Shown: in pieces, positions 32,850 through 41,111 of the stretch
Layout of the letters: every line of letters starts with the position of its first letter
How positions within the stretch are numbered: position 1 is the first letter of the stretch
Origin: JADZFO01 sp964512635
GTDB lineage: Bacteria; 4484-113; JAFGCY01
Assembly: GCA_964512635.1 (NCBI GenBank)
Contig: CAZEJB010000003.1
Coordinates: 1 to 64,000, forward strand
Direction: 5' to 3'
DNA length: 64,000 nucleotides
Translations under genes and position numbers: made by a program
Notes under the pieces: model-generated
What the model was told of the DNA's origin: nothing
Database searches by the model: none
The model's input: the letters and a program-made list of their open reading frames with translations, nothing else

Positions 32850-35800
32850 TCAGCTCGTCAGGGAACGCTCCTGGTGTCTCATTATCGACGAGCTGACCGT
32901 GGAAAGCAGCTCGTCGGGCATGTAGGGCTTTTGAATGAAGGCGTCAGGCTCCAGATGGGAGAAGCGTCGGTGCAGCTCATCCTCGCCATACCCGCTGCAA
33001 AGCACGACGGGAACATCCCCGCGGATGCGTCGCAGCTGATCAAAGGCCTCGGCTCCATTCATTCCAGGCATGGTCATGTCGAGAAGAACCAGAAGGTAAT
33101 CTGCGGGCGCTGCCCTGAACTGCTCAACGGCCGCGGTTCCCTCGGTTGCCCTGACGACGCGGTAGCCCTCGCGGCTAAGTACTGTGTCAGCCAGGTTGAG
33201 AACCATTGGCTCATCGTCCACCACCAGCACCTTTCCGTGAAAACTGCCTTCGATGCGCTCGGTATGCGGCAGGTCGCTTTCTGCTGACTGGTCGCATTCC
33301 TGCGGCATAAAAACGCTGAAGCGTGTTCCCTGTCCACTCGCGGAACTTAGGTGCAGCGCACCTTCGTGCGCGCGGATAATGCCAAGCACAGCGGCGAGGC
33401 CCAGTCCGCGGCCAGTGAATTTAGTAGTGAAGAAAGGTTCAAAGACCTTGGCCTGCGTTGCCTCATCCATGCCGCAGCCATTGTCGATGACCTCAAGCAC
33501 AAGATAGCGCCCTCCGCTCAGTTCCCAGCTTGTTTGGGCTGAGCTGAGTTCTTCGCCTTTAAGCTGTGCGCTCGAGCTTTTGATCTGAACCTGTCCTGAG
33601 GCTGGATCAACTGCCTCGGCGGCATTTATGACAAGGTTCATGACTATCTGATTGAACTGCGCCTGGTCTGCCTCAATGAAGATCTGCTCGGGGCTCAGCA
33701 TGTAATTGACAGTTACCCCTTTGGGAATGGCTGCCTCAATCAGTCGCGCCATTTGACGGATCTCTGCGTTGGCATCAAAGCGCTGGATATTCAGTCGTCC
33801 CTTTCCGGCATAAGTGAGGATCTGGCGTGTGAGGTCTGCTGCGCGGCGACTGGCCGCCAGGATATCGGCCAGATGGTGGGAGAGACGGGAGTGCTCAGGG
33901 GCTTCGTCTGCAGCCAGGGCGGCGTTGCCCATGATGCCGGAAAGCAGGTTGTTGAAATCATGAGCAATGCCACCTGCGAGGACACCAAGACTTTCGAGGC
34001 GTTGCGATGAGGCAAGCGCCTGTTGTGTTCGCTTCAGTTCAGTGATGTCAGTGTTTACAGCGAATGCGCCAAGATAGCCGCCACCCGGGTCCATCAGCGG
34101 CGTGGCGTTGATCAGAAAGTCGCGGTAATCGCCTGATTTTGTCCGCATCCTCAACTCATAGCTCGAGCTGACGCCCCTGCGCCGCTCAAGGTTGCGGCGC
34201 AGGATGATCTCACGACCGTCATCATCGAGGTAATCCCAGACCTTGGTGCCTTCAAGTTCATGCTGCTCATATCCAAGAGCGCGCGCATAGGCCGGGTTGG
34301 CGAAAACAATCATCTCATCCTGGTCAACCTGGGCTATGCCTTCCTGCGCCATCTCGACAAGCGTCCGATAACGCTCTTCGCTTGCCAGCAGATCTTGCTG
34401 GGCCTGGCGCCGAACACTGATATCGCGAATGATAACCAGTACATTGCCGTCCAGGAGGAGCTGGAAGCGTGCTTCAAAATGACGAGTGCTTCCGTTCAGG
34501 CTGAGCTGGTACTCGATGGGTTCTGCGGACTCACCGCGAGCGATCTGATCAAAAGCCGCAGCAATCTTGCTGCTGGCCTGTGGTGTATTGATCTCGCTGT
34601 AATGGCGTCCTTCGAGCACACCTGGATTGCCAAAGGAGCCTGTCCCGCCGATAGCCTGCAGGAAGTGTCCATCCATATCCATCTTGAAGTAGAGATCGGG
34701 AAAGGCACCGGTAATGGCACGCATCTCAGCGGCATATCTCTCTATCTCGGCCTGAGCTCTCCTGAGCTGACTTATGTCGCTCATCATGGCCAGAGCCCCG
34801 ACTATCTTGCCATCGGCGTTTCTTTCAGCGACACAATGGAAAAGTGCGTCAATACTGCTCCCGTCGGCTCTGAGCAGCTGGAACTCACCCTGTCGGCAGG
34901 TGCCGGAACTAAAGAACTCCGGCATTAGCTCACTAAGCGCGGCCTGACGTGAGGACGGTGACATGAAATCTACCAAGGGCTGTCCGTGTACGTCTTCTGC
35001 TTTGTAGCCCAGGCTCTGGAGGAGGAAATCGTTGGCTGTCTTGACCCGCCCCTCGCGGTCCACCTCGCACATCATGACCGGGGTGTTGTTGTACAGGCGT
35101 TTGTGGACCGATTGCGTATCGGCCAGTTGAGCTTGAGAGGACTGCAGGCGGTCTAGTGCATTGTTGAAAGACTCCGCCAGAGCAGCCAACTCCGTATGAT
35201 GAGGGATTTCTACTCGCTGGCCGGGATCAGCCGAGTCCCCGACATGAGCAATACTCTCTTTGAGGCTGGACATAGGTTGGATCAAGCGGCTGTTCACCAG
35301 TCTTCCTGCCGCGCCAGCAAAGAGCGCCAGAGCGCTTAGAAGAATCAAAGCAAGGTAAAGCTCATAGCTCGTAGCCAGACGGCTGTACTCGCCAGACTTG
35401 CTGATGCTGATAACTCCGACCGCCTGGTCGTCCGGGTTGCGCAGCAGTGCCATCGCCCTTATCTTGCTATGCTTCATACAGACCTGAGATCTGTCTGTGG
35501 GAGTCCGTGTCATCAGCGACGCACAACAGTCGGGAAGTTTCTCATCGAGACGTTGAAGTTGCAGAGGCAGCCCAAGAATGGTTTCAAACTGCCTGAATTC
35601 TGCCTCTCGCAGTCGACGCGTCATGACTAAAACGCCTCGGGCGGGACCACTTAATGAAGTAGGTACTACTGGAAAGCTCGCGTAGAGTGCAAACTGACCA
35701 TCCATCAGCTCTACGCCAGAGGTTCCTTTTTCGGCCGACCAGTCTCGCTTGTCTGGATCCGGCAGCCTGAGGAAGCGGCGTAAGTCAGGAACTTCGGGTA

Positions 35801-36170
35801 AAACCTGACCGTTTTCGCTGAACTGGACAGAGTGGCGAATCGAGCCATCCATAGCCACAAAGGTCATTGAGTCGACATTCAGGTTTTGAAGCGTGCTGAA
35901 TTCCAGGTTAGAAGAGATAAACTCCTTGTTCAGGTCCTGCATGAACCCATAGGTGTCATCCCAGCCTGCATAGTCATGCACTGAGACGAGCAGGGCTGTC
36001 GACTGGCTGTCCAGAAGTTGCTGCGCATTTTGAAGCGCGTTATCAGCCTCTTTGTGGTCCAGCGAAATGATGGCCCGTGTGAGGCCAAAGTGCAGAAGCA
36101 GCATCAGCACAAGAAAAAGTGCGCCGAACACCACCAGCACTAACCACTGTGCTTGCCCTCGTAAAGTCAT
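32850..36170 (-). CDS. CHASE4-HAMP-PAS hybrid histidine kinase with C-terminal receiver
   Basis: 1106 residues. TM1 is at about 9-32. An extracytoplasmic CHASE4-type sensor spans about 45-265 (HDYAGWDDTYGFMQD is the family hallmark). TM2 at about 272-294 and a HAMP segment follow. PAS domains start near 350, 480 and 595 (VHKRLYNNTPVMMCEVDREG; YRTLVEMAQEGIAQVDQDE). The HisKA site is LGVLAGGIAHDFNNLLSGIMG, the form used by many hybrid kinases. HATPase_c has VMNLVINAAEAV and EVIDNGCGMDEA. The receiver at about 985-1100 has the acceptor Asp in LVLLDMTMPGMNG and Lys in IQKPYMPDEL. The autophosphorylation-to-receiver relay is intact. Signal unknown. The 262-base gap upstream is AT-rich and contains candidate -10 boxes but no gene. 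Confidence 0.94.
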   Translation of the reverse strand: MTLRGQAQWLVLVVFGALFLVLMLLLHFGLTRAIISLDHKEADNALQNAQQLLDSQSTALLVSVHDYAGWDDTYGFMQDLNKEFISSNLEFSTLQNLNVDSMTFVAMDGSIRHSVQFSENGQVLPEVPDLRRFLRLPDPDKRDWSAEKGTSGVELMDGQFALYASFPVVPTSLSGPARGVLVMTRRLREAEFRQFETILGLPLQLQRLDEKLPDCCASLMTRTPTDRSQVCMKHSKIRAMALLRNPDDQAVGVISISKSGEYSRLATSYELYLALILLSALALFAGAAGRLVNSRLIQPMSSLKESIAHVGDSADPGQRVEIPHHTELAALAESFNNALDRLQSSQAQLADTQSVHKRLYNNTPVMMCEVDREGRVKTANDFLLQSLGYKAEDVHGQPLVDFMSPSSRQAALSELMPEFFSSGTCRQGEFQLLRADGSSIDALFHCVAERNADGKIVGALAMMSDISQLRRAQAEIERYAAEMRAITGAFPDLYFKMDMDGHFLQAIGGTGSFGNPGVLEGRHYSEINTPQASSKIAAAFDQIARGESAEPIEYQLSLNGSTRHFEARFQLLLDGNVLVIIRDISVRRQAQQDLLASEERYRTLVEMAQEGIAQVDQDEMIVFANPAYARALGYEQHELEGTKVWDYLDDDGREIILRRNLERRRGVSSSYELRMRTKSGDYRDFLINATPLMDPGGGYLGAFAVNTDITELKRTQQALASSQRLESLGVLAGGIAHDFNNLLSGIMGNAALAADEAPEHSRLSHHLADILAASRRAADLTRQILTYAGKGRLNIQRFDANAEIRQMARLIEAAIPKGVTVNYMLSPEQIFIEADQAQFNQIVMNLVINAAEAVDPASGQVQIKSSSAQLKGEELSSAQTSWELSGGRYLVLEVIDNGCGMDEATQAKVFEPFFTTKFTGRGLGLAAVLGIIRAHEGALHLSSASGQGTRFSVFMPQECDQSAESDLPHTERIEGSFHGKVLVVDDEPMVLNLADTVLSREGYRVVRATEGTAAVEQFRAAPADYLLVLLDMTMPGMNGAEAFDQLRRIRGDVPVVLCSGYGEDELHRRFSHLEPDAFIQKPYMPDELLSTVSSSIMRHQERSLTS

Positions 36171-36432
36171 TTCCCCCGAATCCTGGACCAGCAGGCCTTG
36201 CGTCTGAAGCGCAGTCTGGTCGGTACAGCTGAAGCACTATAGTTTAACTATTATCAAAGGGCGACAAATTAACTCTGGATTAAGAATTTTGCGTATGACT
36301 GCCTTCGTTCAACAAGTGTTGTGTTCCTGTCTGCAGAACGCTTCAAATCTAACAGGGAAGCTTTGGCAAGATCGCATGCAGGGTTCATGAGCAGAACATT
36401 GCAAGGTTAGGCAGCGGGCCGAGGTCGGGGCG

Positions 36433-38589
36433 CTAGCCGGCGTCTATTCCGACCCCCCATTCGAGGTCGCAGGCGCTCTTGCCGTCCGCGTCCAGGCTTT
36501 GCCCCGGGCGTAGCCAGGCCTTGTCGTTGCCAGCGAAATCCCAGGGACGGTAAGTCGGGCCGGCTCCGGGAGGCGTGATCGGCGTGCCACTCTGGTTCTC
36601 AGGCGCGCCGGCGGCATCCGGTGCCGGTGGCGGGACTTCTTCTTCGTAGATATCCCGGCCACCGCCGTCCACAAAGATTCCAAGGTTGAGCATGTACTGT
36701 CGCAGGCTGGGAGCACTGACGCCGCCGCCACAGCCGAGAGTCACGCCCTTGCTGCGGTAACTGTCATCACCGGCAGCATCCCAGAAGATTCCAATGCCAT
36801 TAGCGTTGGCGCCCCCAAGGCTGAGGTTCGGCGCGCTGTAGCTGTCATTCCCGGCGCGGTCCTCGAACCAGCTCAGTGAGAAGTCATGGCCCGCCCCCTG
36901 GGCCATGTTGATGGTGGCGAGGTAGCTGTCGTTGCCGCCATCATTTTGTAGACAGCTCAGGCCGAAGTGCGCCCCGGAGCCTTGCACGTACCAGATACCC
37001 TTGAAGCCGTCACTCTCGCTGCCCTTGTCGCAGAGAATGCCCGTGCCGTACCAGTAACTGCAGGCCTGGCCAAAGACGCCGCAGCTGTAGGAGTCAGTGC
37101 CGCCTCCATCGATCAGCATTCCCACACCGCCGGCCCAGGAGTGGCCGTCGAGGTAGTCTCCGCGACGACCGTTTCCCACGCCCTGGCACATACTCGTGTT
37201 GTGCTCAGCGGTTTGTGGGCCGGGGAAACGGATCTCAGTGTCGTTGGCGATGTACTGGTCTTCACCCGCTGCGTCCAGGAGCAGGCCGACCCCGCGCGTA
37301 TAGCCATAGCCCTGGCTGGTTTGGAAGGACTCGTAGCGGTCGTTTCCGGCAAGGTCAACCAGGATACCGGTCCCATACTGCCCGCTGCCCTGGCTGGAAG
37401 CGACTGCACTGTAGCTGTCATCTCCGGCGGCGTCATAGAGCAGCCCCGTGCCGAAAATGCCGCTCCCCTGGCCGATGAAACCGGCCTTGTAGTGGTCATT
37501 GCCGCCAAGGTCGTAAACATAGCCGTAGCCGAAAACGCCGGCGCCAAATCCGTGGATCGCGTCTTCAACGCTGGCGTAGTTATCGTCGCCGCCCAGATCA
37601 AAGATTACGCTGGCCGCGTTGTTGTAGGCCTCTCCGAGCCCGCGCTTGGCCGCCGAGGTCATCGCATAGTTGTCATCGCCATAACCGTGGATGGCCAGTA
37701 CCAGTGCTGCATCGACGCTAACATCAGCACTGTCGGAGGTGAGCTCTATACGGCCAAAGGTCGTGTCGGCGCTGTAACGCCACTTCGCGCTCCAGAGTTC
37801 CGGCTGAGCCGCCGCGAGGTTGTCGCGCACCCGCTGGGCGGCGACCGCAAGGAGGGTAGCGCCGGTGTTCAGCAACTGCTGGTCAGTCTTGTCGAGCAGC
37901 TGTTCTATCAGCAGGGTAGTGTCAAGCTGGTTGCCTAGGTCATCATCTTCTTCCTCAGCTTTTGCTGCTTCCAGCACCTTGGTCTGAACTTCCAGCGGGT
38001 TGAGGCCGAGATCGAGCATTGGCTTCGTCAGTCCGCGGGTGCGGTATTCCTGCACATCCGGCAGCACGAAGATCAGCAGCGCGGCGTTATCACGGATTGC
38101 TGCGGGCAGGCTGTCGTAACCTTCCAGGTTACGGAAAGCTTCAACAGGAACGCCTTCATATTCGGACAGCGCAACAGCGAGGTTGTCCGCTCCAAGATCA
38201 CTGACACGTTTTGAGTATTTCTCCAGGATGTCCCCGGTTAGGCCAAGTCTAATACCAGCTCCGATACGACTCTGGGAACTGATCATGACGGTGGCCGGGT
38301 CGGAGGCTTTCTCCAGCAGCATGTCCGAGAGCTTGCGGACATGCGGGCTGAGCTTCCAGGGATCCTCGATCAGGCCGTCATAAAAGGGCAGGCGGTACTT
38401 ATCGCCGCCGAAGTAGGCCCTGTCCTGGATGTCAAAGCGCGCATCGGCGGGCGTCAGGCCGACCTGGGCCAGCGCCTGCTCGAACAGTGCACCCTGGGGC
38501 CCAAGTTCGGCAGTGCTGTAGGCGGTGGCGGACGAGTTGGCAAAGACGAGGCCAGCCAGGAGCATGGCCAGCAGTGGGATGCTGCGCAT
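36433..38589 (-). CDS. Secreted GND/GDD-repeat solenoid protein
   Basis: 718 residues with a signal peptide (IPLLAMLLAGLVFANSSATA). The N-terminal third is helical. From about residue 290 there are at least ten repeats of 28-40 residues: a G-[ND]-D-x-Y turn, a short strand, Q-G-x-G, an aromatic or Gly step, then G-x-G-x-L-x-D-x-[AG]-G. Examples are YDLGGNDHYKAGFIGQGSG and YDAAGDDSYSAVASSQGSG. The regular Asp-rich turns suggest a calcium-binding beta-solenoid. The C-terminus is Pro-rich. Starting at ATG 38589 places the signal peptide at the N-terminus and has TACAAT 5 bases upstream. Function unknown; surface or periplasmic location likely. Confidence 0.8.
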   Translation of the reverse strand: MRSIPLLAMLLAGLVFANSSATAYSTAELGPQGALFEQALAQVGLTPADARFDIQDRAYFGGDKYRLPFYDGLIEDPWKLSPHVRKLSDMLLEKASDPATVMISSQSRIGAGIRLGLTGDILEKYSKRVSDLGADNLAVALSEYEGVPVEAFRNLEGYDSLPAAIRDNAALLIFVLPDVQEYRTRGLTKPMLDLGLNPLEVQTKVLEAAKAEEEDDDLGNQLDTTLLIEQLLDKTDQQLLNTGATLLAVAAQRVRDNLAAAQPELWSAKWRYSADTTFGRIELTSDSADVSVDAALVLAIHGYGDDNYAMTSAAKRGLGEAYNNAASVIFDLGGDDNYASVEDAIHGFGAGVFGYGYVYDLGGNDHYKAGFIGQGSGIFGTGLLYDAAGDDSYSAVASSQGSGQYGTGILVDLAGNDRYESFQTSQGYGYTRGVGLLLDAAGEDQYIANDTEIRFPGPQTAEHNTSMCQGVGNGRRGDYLDGHSWAGGVGMLIDGGGTDSYSCGVFGQACSYWYGTGILCDKGSESDGFKGIWYVQGSGAHFGLSCLQNDGGNDSYLATINMAQGAGHDFSLSWFEDRAGNDSYSAPNLSLGGANANGIGIFWDAAGDDSYRSKGVTLGCGGGVSAPSLRQYMLNLGIFVDGGGRDIYEEEVPPPAPDAAGAPENQSGTPITPPGAGPTYRPWDFAGNDKAWLRPGQSLDADGKSACDLEWGVGIDAG

Positions 38590-38594
38590 GACTG

Positions 38595-38600
38595 ATTGTA
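38595..38600 (-). promoter_or_regulatory. -10 box TACAAT of the solenoid gene
   Basis: On the minus strand TACAAT ends 5 bases before ATG 38589. Confidence 0.55.
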
Positions 38601-38651
38601 GCGCGCTGAAGGAGCACTCGACTGCAGATGTGTGTGGACTTCCTGTGGCAA

Positions 38652-39092
38652 TCACGCGCGCAGTGGCGTCTTGAACCAGCTCCATGCCATCGCGGCCATA
38701 GTGACCACCATCAGGGCAAGTACCCAGTTGACCTCACTGCGACCGCTCCAGTACTCCAGGTCGTCCGCAGACTGGGCATAAATGCTGCCAGGGATAACAA
38801 ACACCTCGATCACGTCGTCAGTTTCATGATTGTAGAACAGCGAGGCTTCCGGCATGACGTATGAGGCGGGGCTGTGTGGAGGGGCGTTGGCTTCGACCAG
38901 CTTGTACTCATCCTGTCTGCGGCGGTGACTCTCATGGCTCAATACCCGGGCCCAAATGCGCTGACCTTGCCTGTATCTTCCTCTGCTTACAGCGCTGTGG
39001 GCGAAAAAACCAAGGAGTACAAGCAAGCCGATTGCCGCCCAGACCAGGGCTATGCGCCGGCTCTCGCGGTCGAAGCTGCTCAGTCCTTCCAT
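38652..39092 (-). CDS. Small two-helix membrane protein, DUF3592-like
   Basis: 146 residues. TM1 at about 14-33 (IALVWAAIGLLVLLGFFAHSA), a soluble beta-rich loop with FYNHETDDVIEVFVIPGS, and TM2 at about 122-141 near the C-terminus. The topology and the central domain of about 80 residues resemble DUF3592 membrane proteins, but I cannot confirm the family. Its start overlaps the 3' end of the upstream VOC gene by 13 bases, so it is probably translated from the same mRNA. Confidence 0.7.
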   Translation of the reverse strand: MEGLSSFDRESRRIALVWAAIGLLVLLGFFAHSAVSRGRYRQGQRIWARVLSHESHRRRQDEYKLVEANAPPHSPASYVMPEASLFYNHETDDVIEVFVIPGSIYAQSADDLEYWSGRSEVNWVLALMVVTMAAMAWSWFKTPLRA

Positions 39093-39472
39093 TTCTCCGG
39101 ATAATCCAGCTTGCTGTAACTGAAGATGATTGGGTAGTCGTCAGGGTCATAGGTGAAGAAGAATGGACGTCCGGTGTGGACATCTGCCGGACTGCTGAGG
39201 CGCTCAAAACGGCTGTGGAGCCTCTGATACACGCTGTCGAGCTCTTCAGGGCTGCCGAGCGCGAAGCCGAAGTAGGACTGCGGGTCGGGTTCAGGGCTGC
39301 CGGGGCTGAGGGTCAGCAGCACGCCAGGGGCGGTCAGCCAGGCTGTGTCGCGCACGCCGTGGTCATAAAAGAAGCCAAGGGTGGTGACGTACCAGTCGAT
39401 GGAGCGTTTCATCTCCAGAATCACGCGGTGCACATGCAGGCTGCCGACCGGCTGCTTCAGGGCAGGGGACAT
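39080..39472 (-). CDS. VOC family protein
   Basis: 130 residues of glyoxalase/bleomycin-resistance fold. The first strand carries LHVHRVILEMKRSIDWYVTTLGFFYD (family pattern with a His at the metal position). The second module ends RPFFFTYDPDDYPIIFSYSK, where the usual Glu ligand is not evident. ATG 39472 is chosen because TACAAT lies 6 bases upstream; an upstream in-frame GTG would be inside the promoter. It is the first gene of a pair with the two-helix membrane protein. It is only loosely similar to the VOC protein at 10367. Substrate unknown. Confidence 0.78.
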   Translation of the reverse strand: MSPALKQPVGSLHVHRVILEMKRSIDWYVTTLGFFYDHGVRDTAWLTAPGVLLTLSPGSPEPDPQSYFGFALGSPEELDSVYQRLHSRFERLSSPADVHTGRPFFFTYDPDDYPIIFSYSKLDYPEKWKD

Positions 39473-39478
39473 CCGAAT

Positions 39479-39484
39479 ATTGTA
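39479..39484 (-). promoter_or_regulatory. -10 box TACAAT of the second VOC gene
   Basis: On the minus strand TACAAT ends 6 bases before ATG 39472. Confidence 0.55.
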
Positions 39485-39548
39485 AGGCTGGGGTAGCACT
39501 GCTGAGTTGCAGAACGCAGGCGTATAAACGGGCTGTTCACGGAGTTCT

Positions 39549-40352
39549 TTAGCCTACGATCAGGGTTGTGACGCCAAGAAGCACGCAGTAGCCGGCAAAC
39601 CACAGCAGGCTGGCGCGCCGCAGCATCCACAACACCAGATAGATCGCGCCAACTCCGCTTAGCAGCGACATAACGAATGCCACCGCCAGCCCGGCCATGT
39701 TCAGGTCGCCACTCCCAGCCGCGCTGGCCGCCAGCGCATCCTTGAAATCGCCAAGGCTGAGCAGCGCGGCGCCAAGGATTACAGGAATGGACATCAGGAA
39801 GCTGAAGCGAGCCGCGTTGTCACGATCCTCGCCCAGTTGCAGGCCTGCACCAATAGTCGAGCCGCTGCGGCTGATGCCGGGCAGAATCGCTATGCCCTGG
39901 GCGAGGCCCATCAGCGCTGCCCCCAGCCAGGTGAGGGGCTTGCGCGGAATGTCCAACCGGGAGCTGCGACGGATCCGCCAGTCTGCCAGCACCAGCCAGA
40001 GGGCGGTTACCAGCAGCAGACCGCCGGTCCAAGGAATGACCGCCGGGCTGTCGGCGAGCGCCTCGATACGGTCCTTGAGCGGCAGGATGATTGCCACCGT
40101 GACACAGGTGGCCAGGGCGAGTTTGCCGATGTAAGCCCAGTCACGCTCCTTGAAGATGCGCAGTAGTTCGCCACGGTAGACAAGAATGACTGAAAGCAGC
40201 GTGGCGACGTGAAGGGATATCTCTGTTACCACGCCCCTGGGGTTGAGGTGCAGCCAGTGTTGTGCCAGCAAAAGGTGGCTTTTGGAGCTGACAGGCAGGA
40301 ACTCGGTCAGGCCCTGCAGCAGGCCCAGCAGGGCGTACTCGAGGATTTCCAC
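39549..40352 (-). CDS. uppP: Undecaprenyl-diphosphate phosphatase (UppP/BacA)
   Basis: 267 residues, normal for the family, with about eight transmembrane segments. UppP dephosphorylates undecaprenyl diphosphate to recycle the lipid carrier used by MraY, and raises bacitracin tolerance. Active-site motifs are present: LLGLLQGLTEFLPVSSKSHL at the N-terminus and ILPGISRSGSTIGAGL (the G-x-S-R-S-G-x-T motif) in the second half. GTG 40352 is the start: it gives the conserved N-terminus EILEYALLG and has TACAAT 7 bases upstream. Longer frames would run through the promoter. Confidence 0.95.
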   Translation of the reverse strand: MEILEYALLGLLQGLTEFLPVSSKSHLLLAQHWLHLNPRGVVTEISLHVATLLSVILVYRGELLRIFKERDWAYIGKLALATCVTVAIILPLKDRIEALADSPAVIPWTGGLLLVTALWLVLADWRIRRSSRLDIPRKPLTWLGAALMGLAQGIAILPGISRSGSTIGAGLQLGEDRDNAARFSFLMSIPVILGAALLSLGDFKDALAASAAGSGDLNMAGLAVAFVMSLLSGVGAIYLVLWMLRRASLLWFAGYCVLLGVTTLIVG

Positions 40353-40359
40353 GCGCGGG

Positions 40360-40365
40360 ATTGTA
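40360..40365 (-). promoter_or_regulatory. -10 box TACAAT (extended TGC) of uppP
   Basis: On the minus strand TGCTACAAT ends 7 bases before GTG 40352. The TGN extension strengthens the box. Confidence 0.6.
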
Positions 40366-40475
40366 GCACTGCAAACCTGGTCCTGCCGCGGGTTGCAGGG
40401 CGATGCTATGCTGATTGCGGCAGCCAGAGAGGTTGCGACATGCCGCTGATCTAGAACCAGGCCAGGAGCAAAGTT

Positions 40476-40679
40476 ATGCCGACATGGGAGTACAGAACAG
40501 CACGCGTGCGCCAATGGCTGCTTGCCGACGAGAAGTTCCAGCAGGAAACCGCTGAACAACTTGCCACTATGAATGTTCTGGGGGCGGAAGGCTGGGAAGT
40601 GATCTCGGCCCACCCGCTGCCTTCAATGCAGTACATTGACTTTGTCCTGTGGCTCAAACGTCCCGGCAAAGGCAGCTAG
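40476..40679 (+). CDS. DUF4177 family small protein
   Basis: 67 residues, single domain. It has the DUF4177 pattern: an N-terminal strand WEYRTARV, a helix, L-G-A-E-G-W-E-V-I-S in the middle (VLGAEGWEVISAHPL), then a final strand FVLWLKRP. These small proteins are widespread and uncharacterised. ATG 40476 has AGGAG 7 bases upstream. It lies between uppP and tRNA-Gly. Confidence 0.8.
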   Translation: MPTWEYRTARVRQWLLADEKFQQETAEQLATMNVLGAEGWEVISAHPLPSMQYIDFVLWLKRPGKGS

Positions 40680-40737
40680 CGGGAAAAGATCTAACGCGCC
40701 AAGAACCGCAGGCGGGACGGGCTTGGTGGAAGAAAAA

Positions 40738-40812
40738 TGGAGCAGGAGACGAGGTTCGAACTCGCGACCCCTTCCTTGGCAAGGAAGTGTTCTACCACTG
40801 AACTACTCCTGC
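40738..40812 (-). tRNA. tRNA-Gly(GCC)
   Basis: 75 bases with encoded CCA (TGG at 40738-40740 on the plus strand). The acceptor GCAGGAG pairs with CTCCTGC, with discriminator U. The anticodon loop TTGCCAA gives GCC; the T loop is TTCGAAC. Confidence 0.97.
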
Positions 40813-40979
40813 AGTGGACTGGAATTCTACCCAAGGCAGCCGGGGATGTCAAGGCTGAGATGGCGCAAAATGTGACCGCCGTGGCCTGGAAATCCATCCG
40901 AAAGGCTGAAACCGCATGGCGCCAGCGCCACTCTAAGGCGCTTGTCAGCGTCAAGTATTGCAGCTGACAAGGTGGCAAG

Positions 40980-41111
40980 ATGTTCGGTCTTCGCAGAATA
41001 CGTCGGCGCATGGTAGTCCGCCGTGCATCCCGTCTGGCCTTTGCCTCACTGTTTGGTGTTGGCCTCTTCCTCTTCGCCGTCCTCGCGCTGGCGCTAAGGC
41101 ATCTACGCTAA
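40980..41111 (+). CDS. Possible 43-residue Arg-rich single-pass membrane peptide
   Basis: ATG 40980 follows an AAGGTGG ribosome site. The product starts MFGLRRIRRRMVVRRASR, then one hydrophobic helix (LAFASLFGVGLFLFAVLALAL), then RHLR. Seven positive charges before the helix predict N-in topology. The stop TAA overlaps the stop of the convergent hutH by three bases. Shortness and lack of known homologues keep confidence low; a lucky frame is possible. Confidence 0.45.
   Translation: MFGLRRIRRRMVVRRASRLAFASLFGVGLFLFAVLALALRHLR

Noticed and set aside
36967..37938. 323-codon frame opposite the solenoid gene
   Set aside because: Repeats on the coding strand generate a repetitive open antisense frame. 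No independent evidence of translation.
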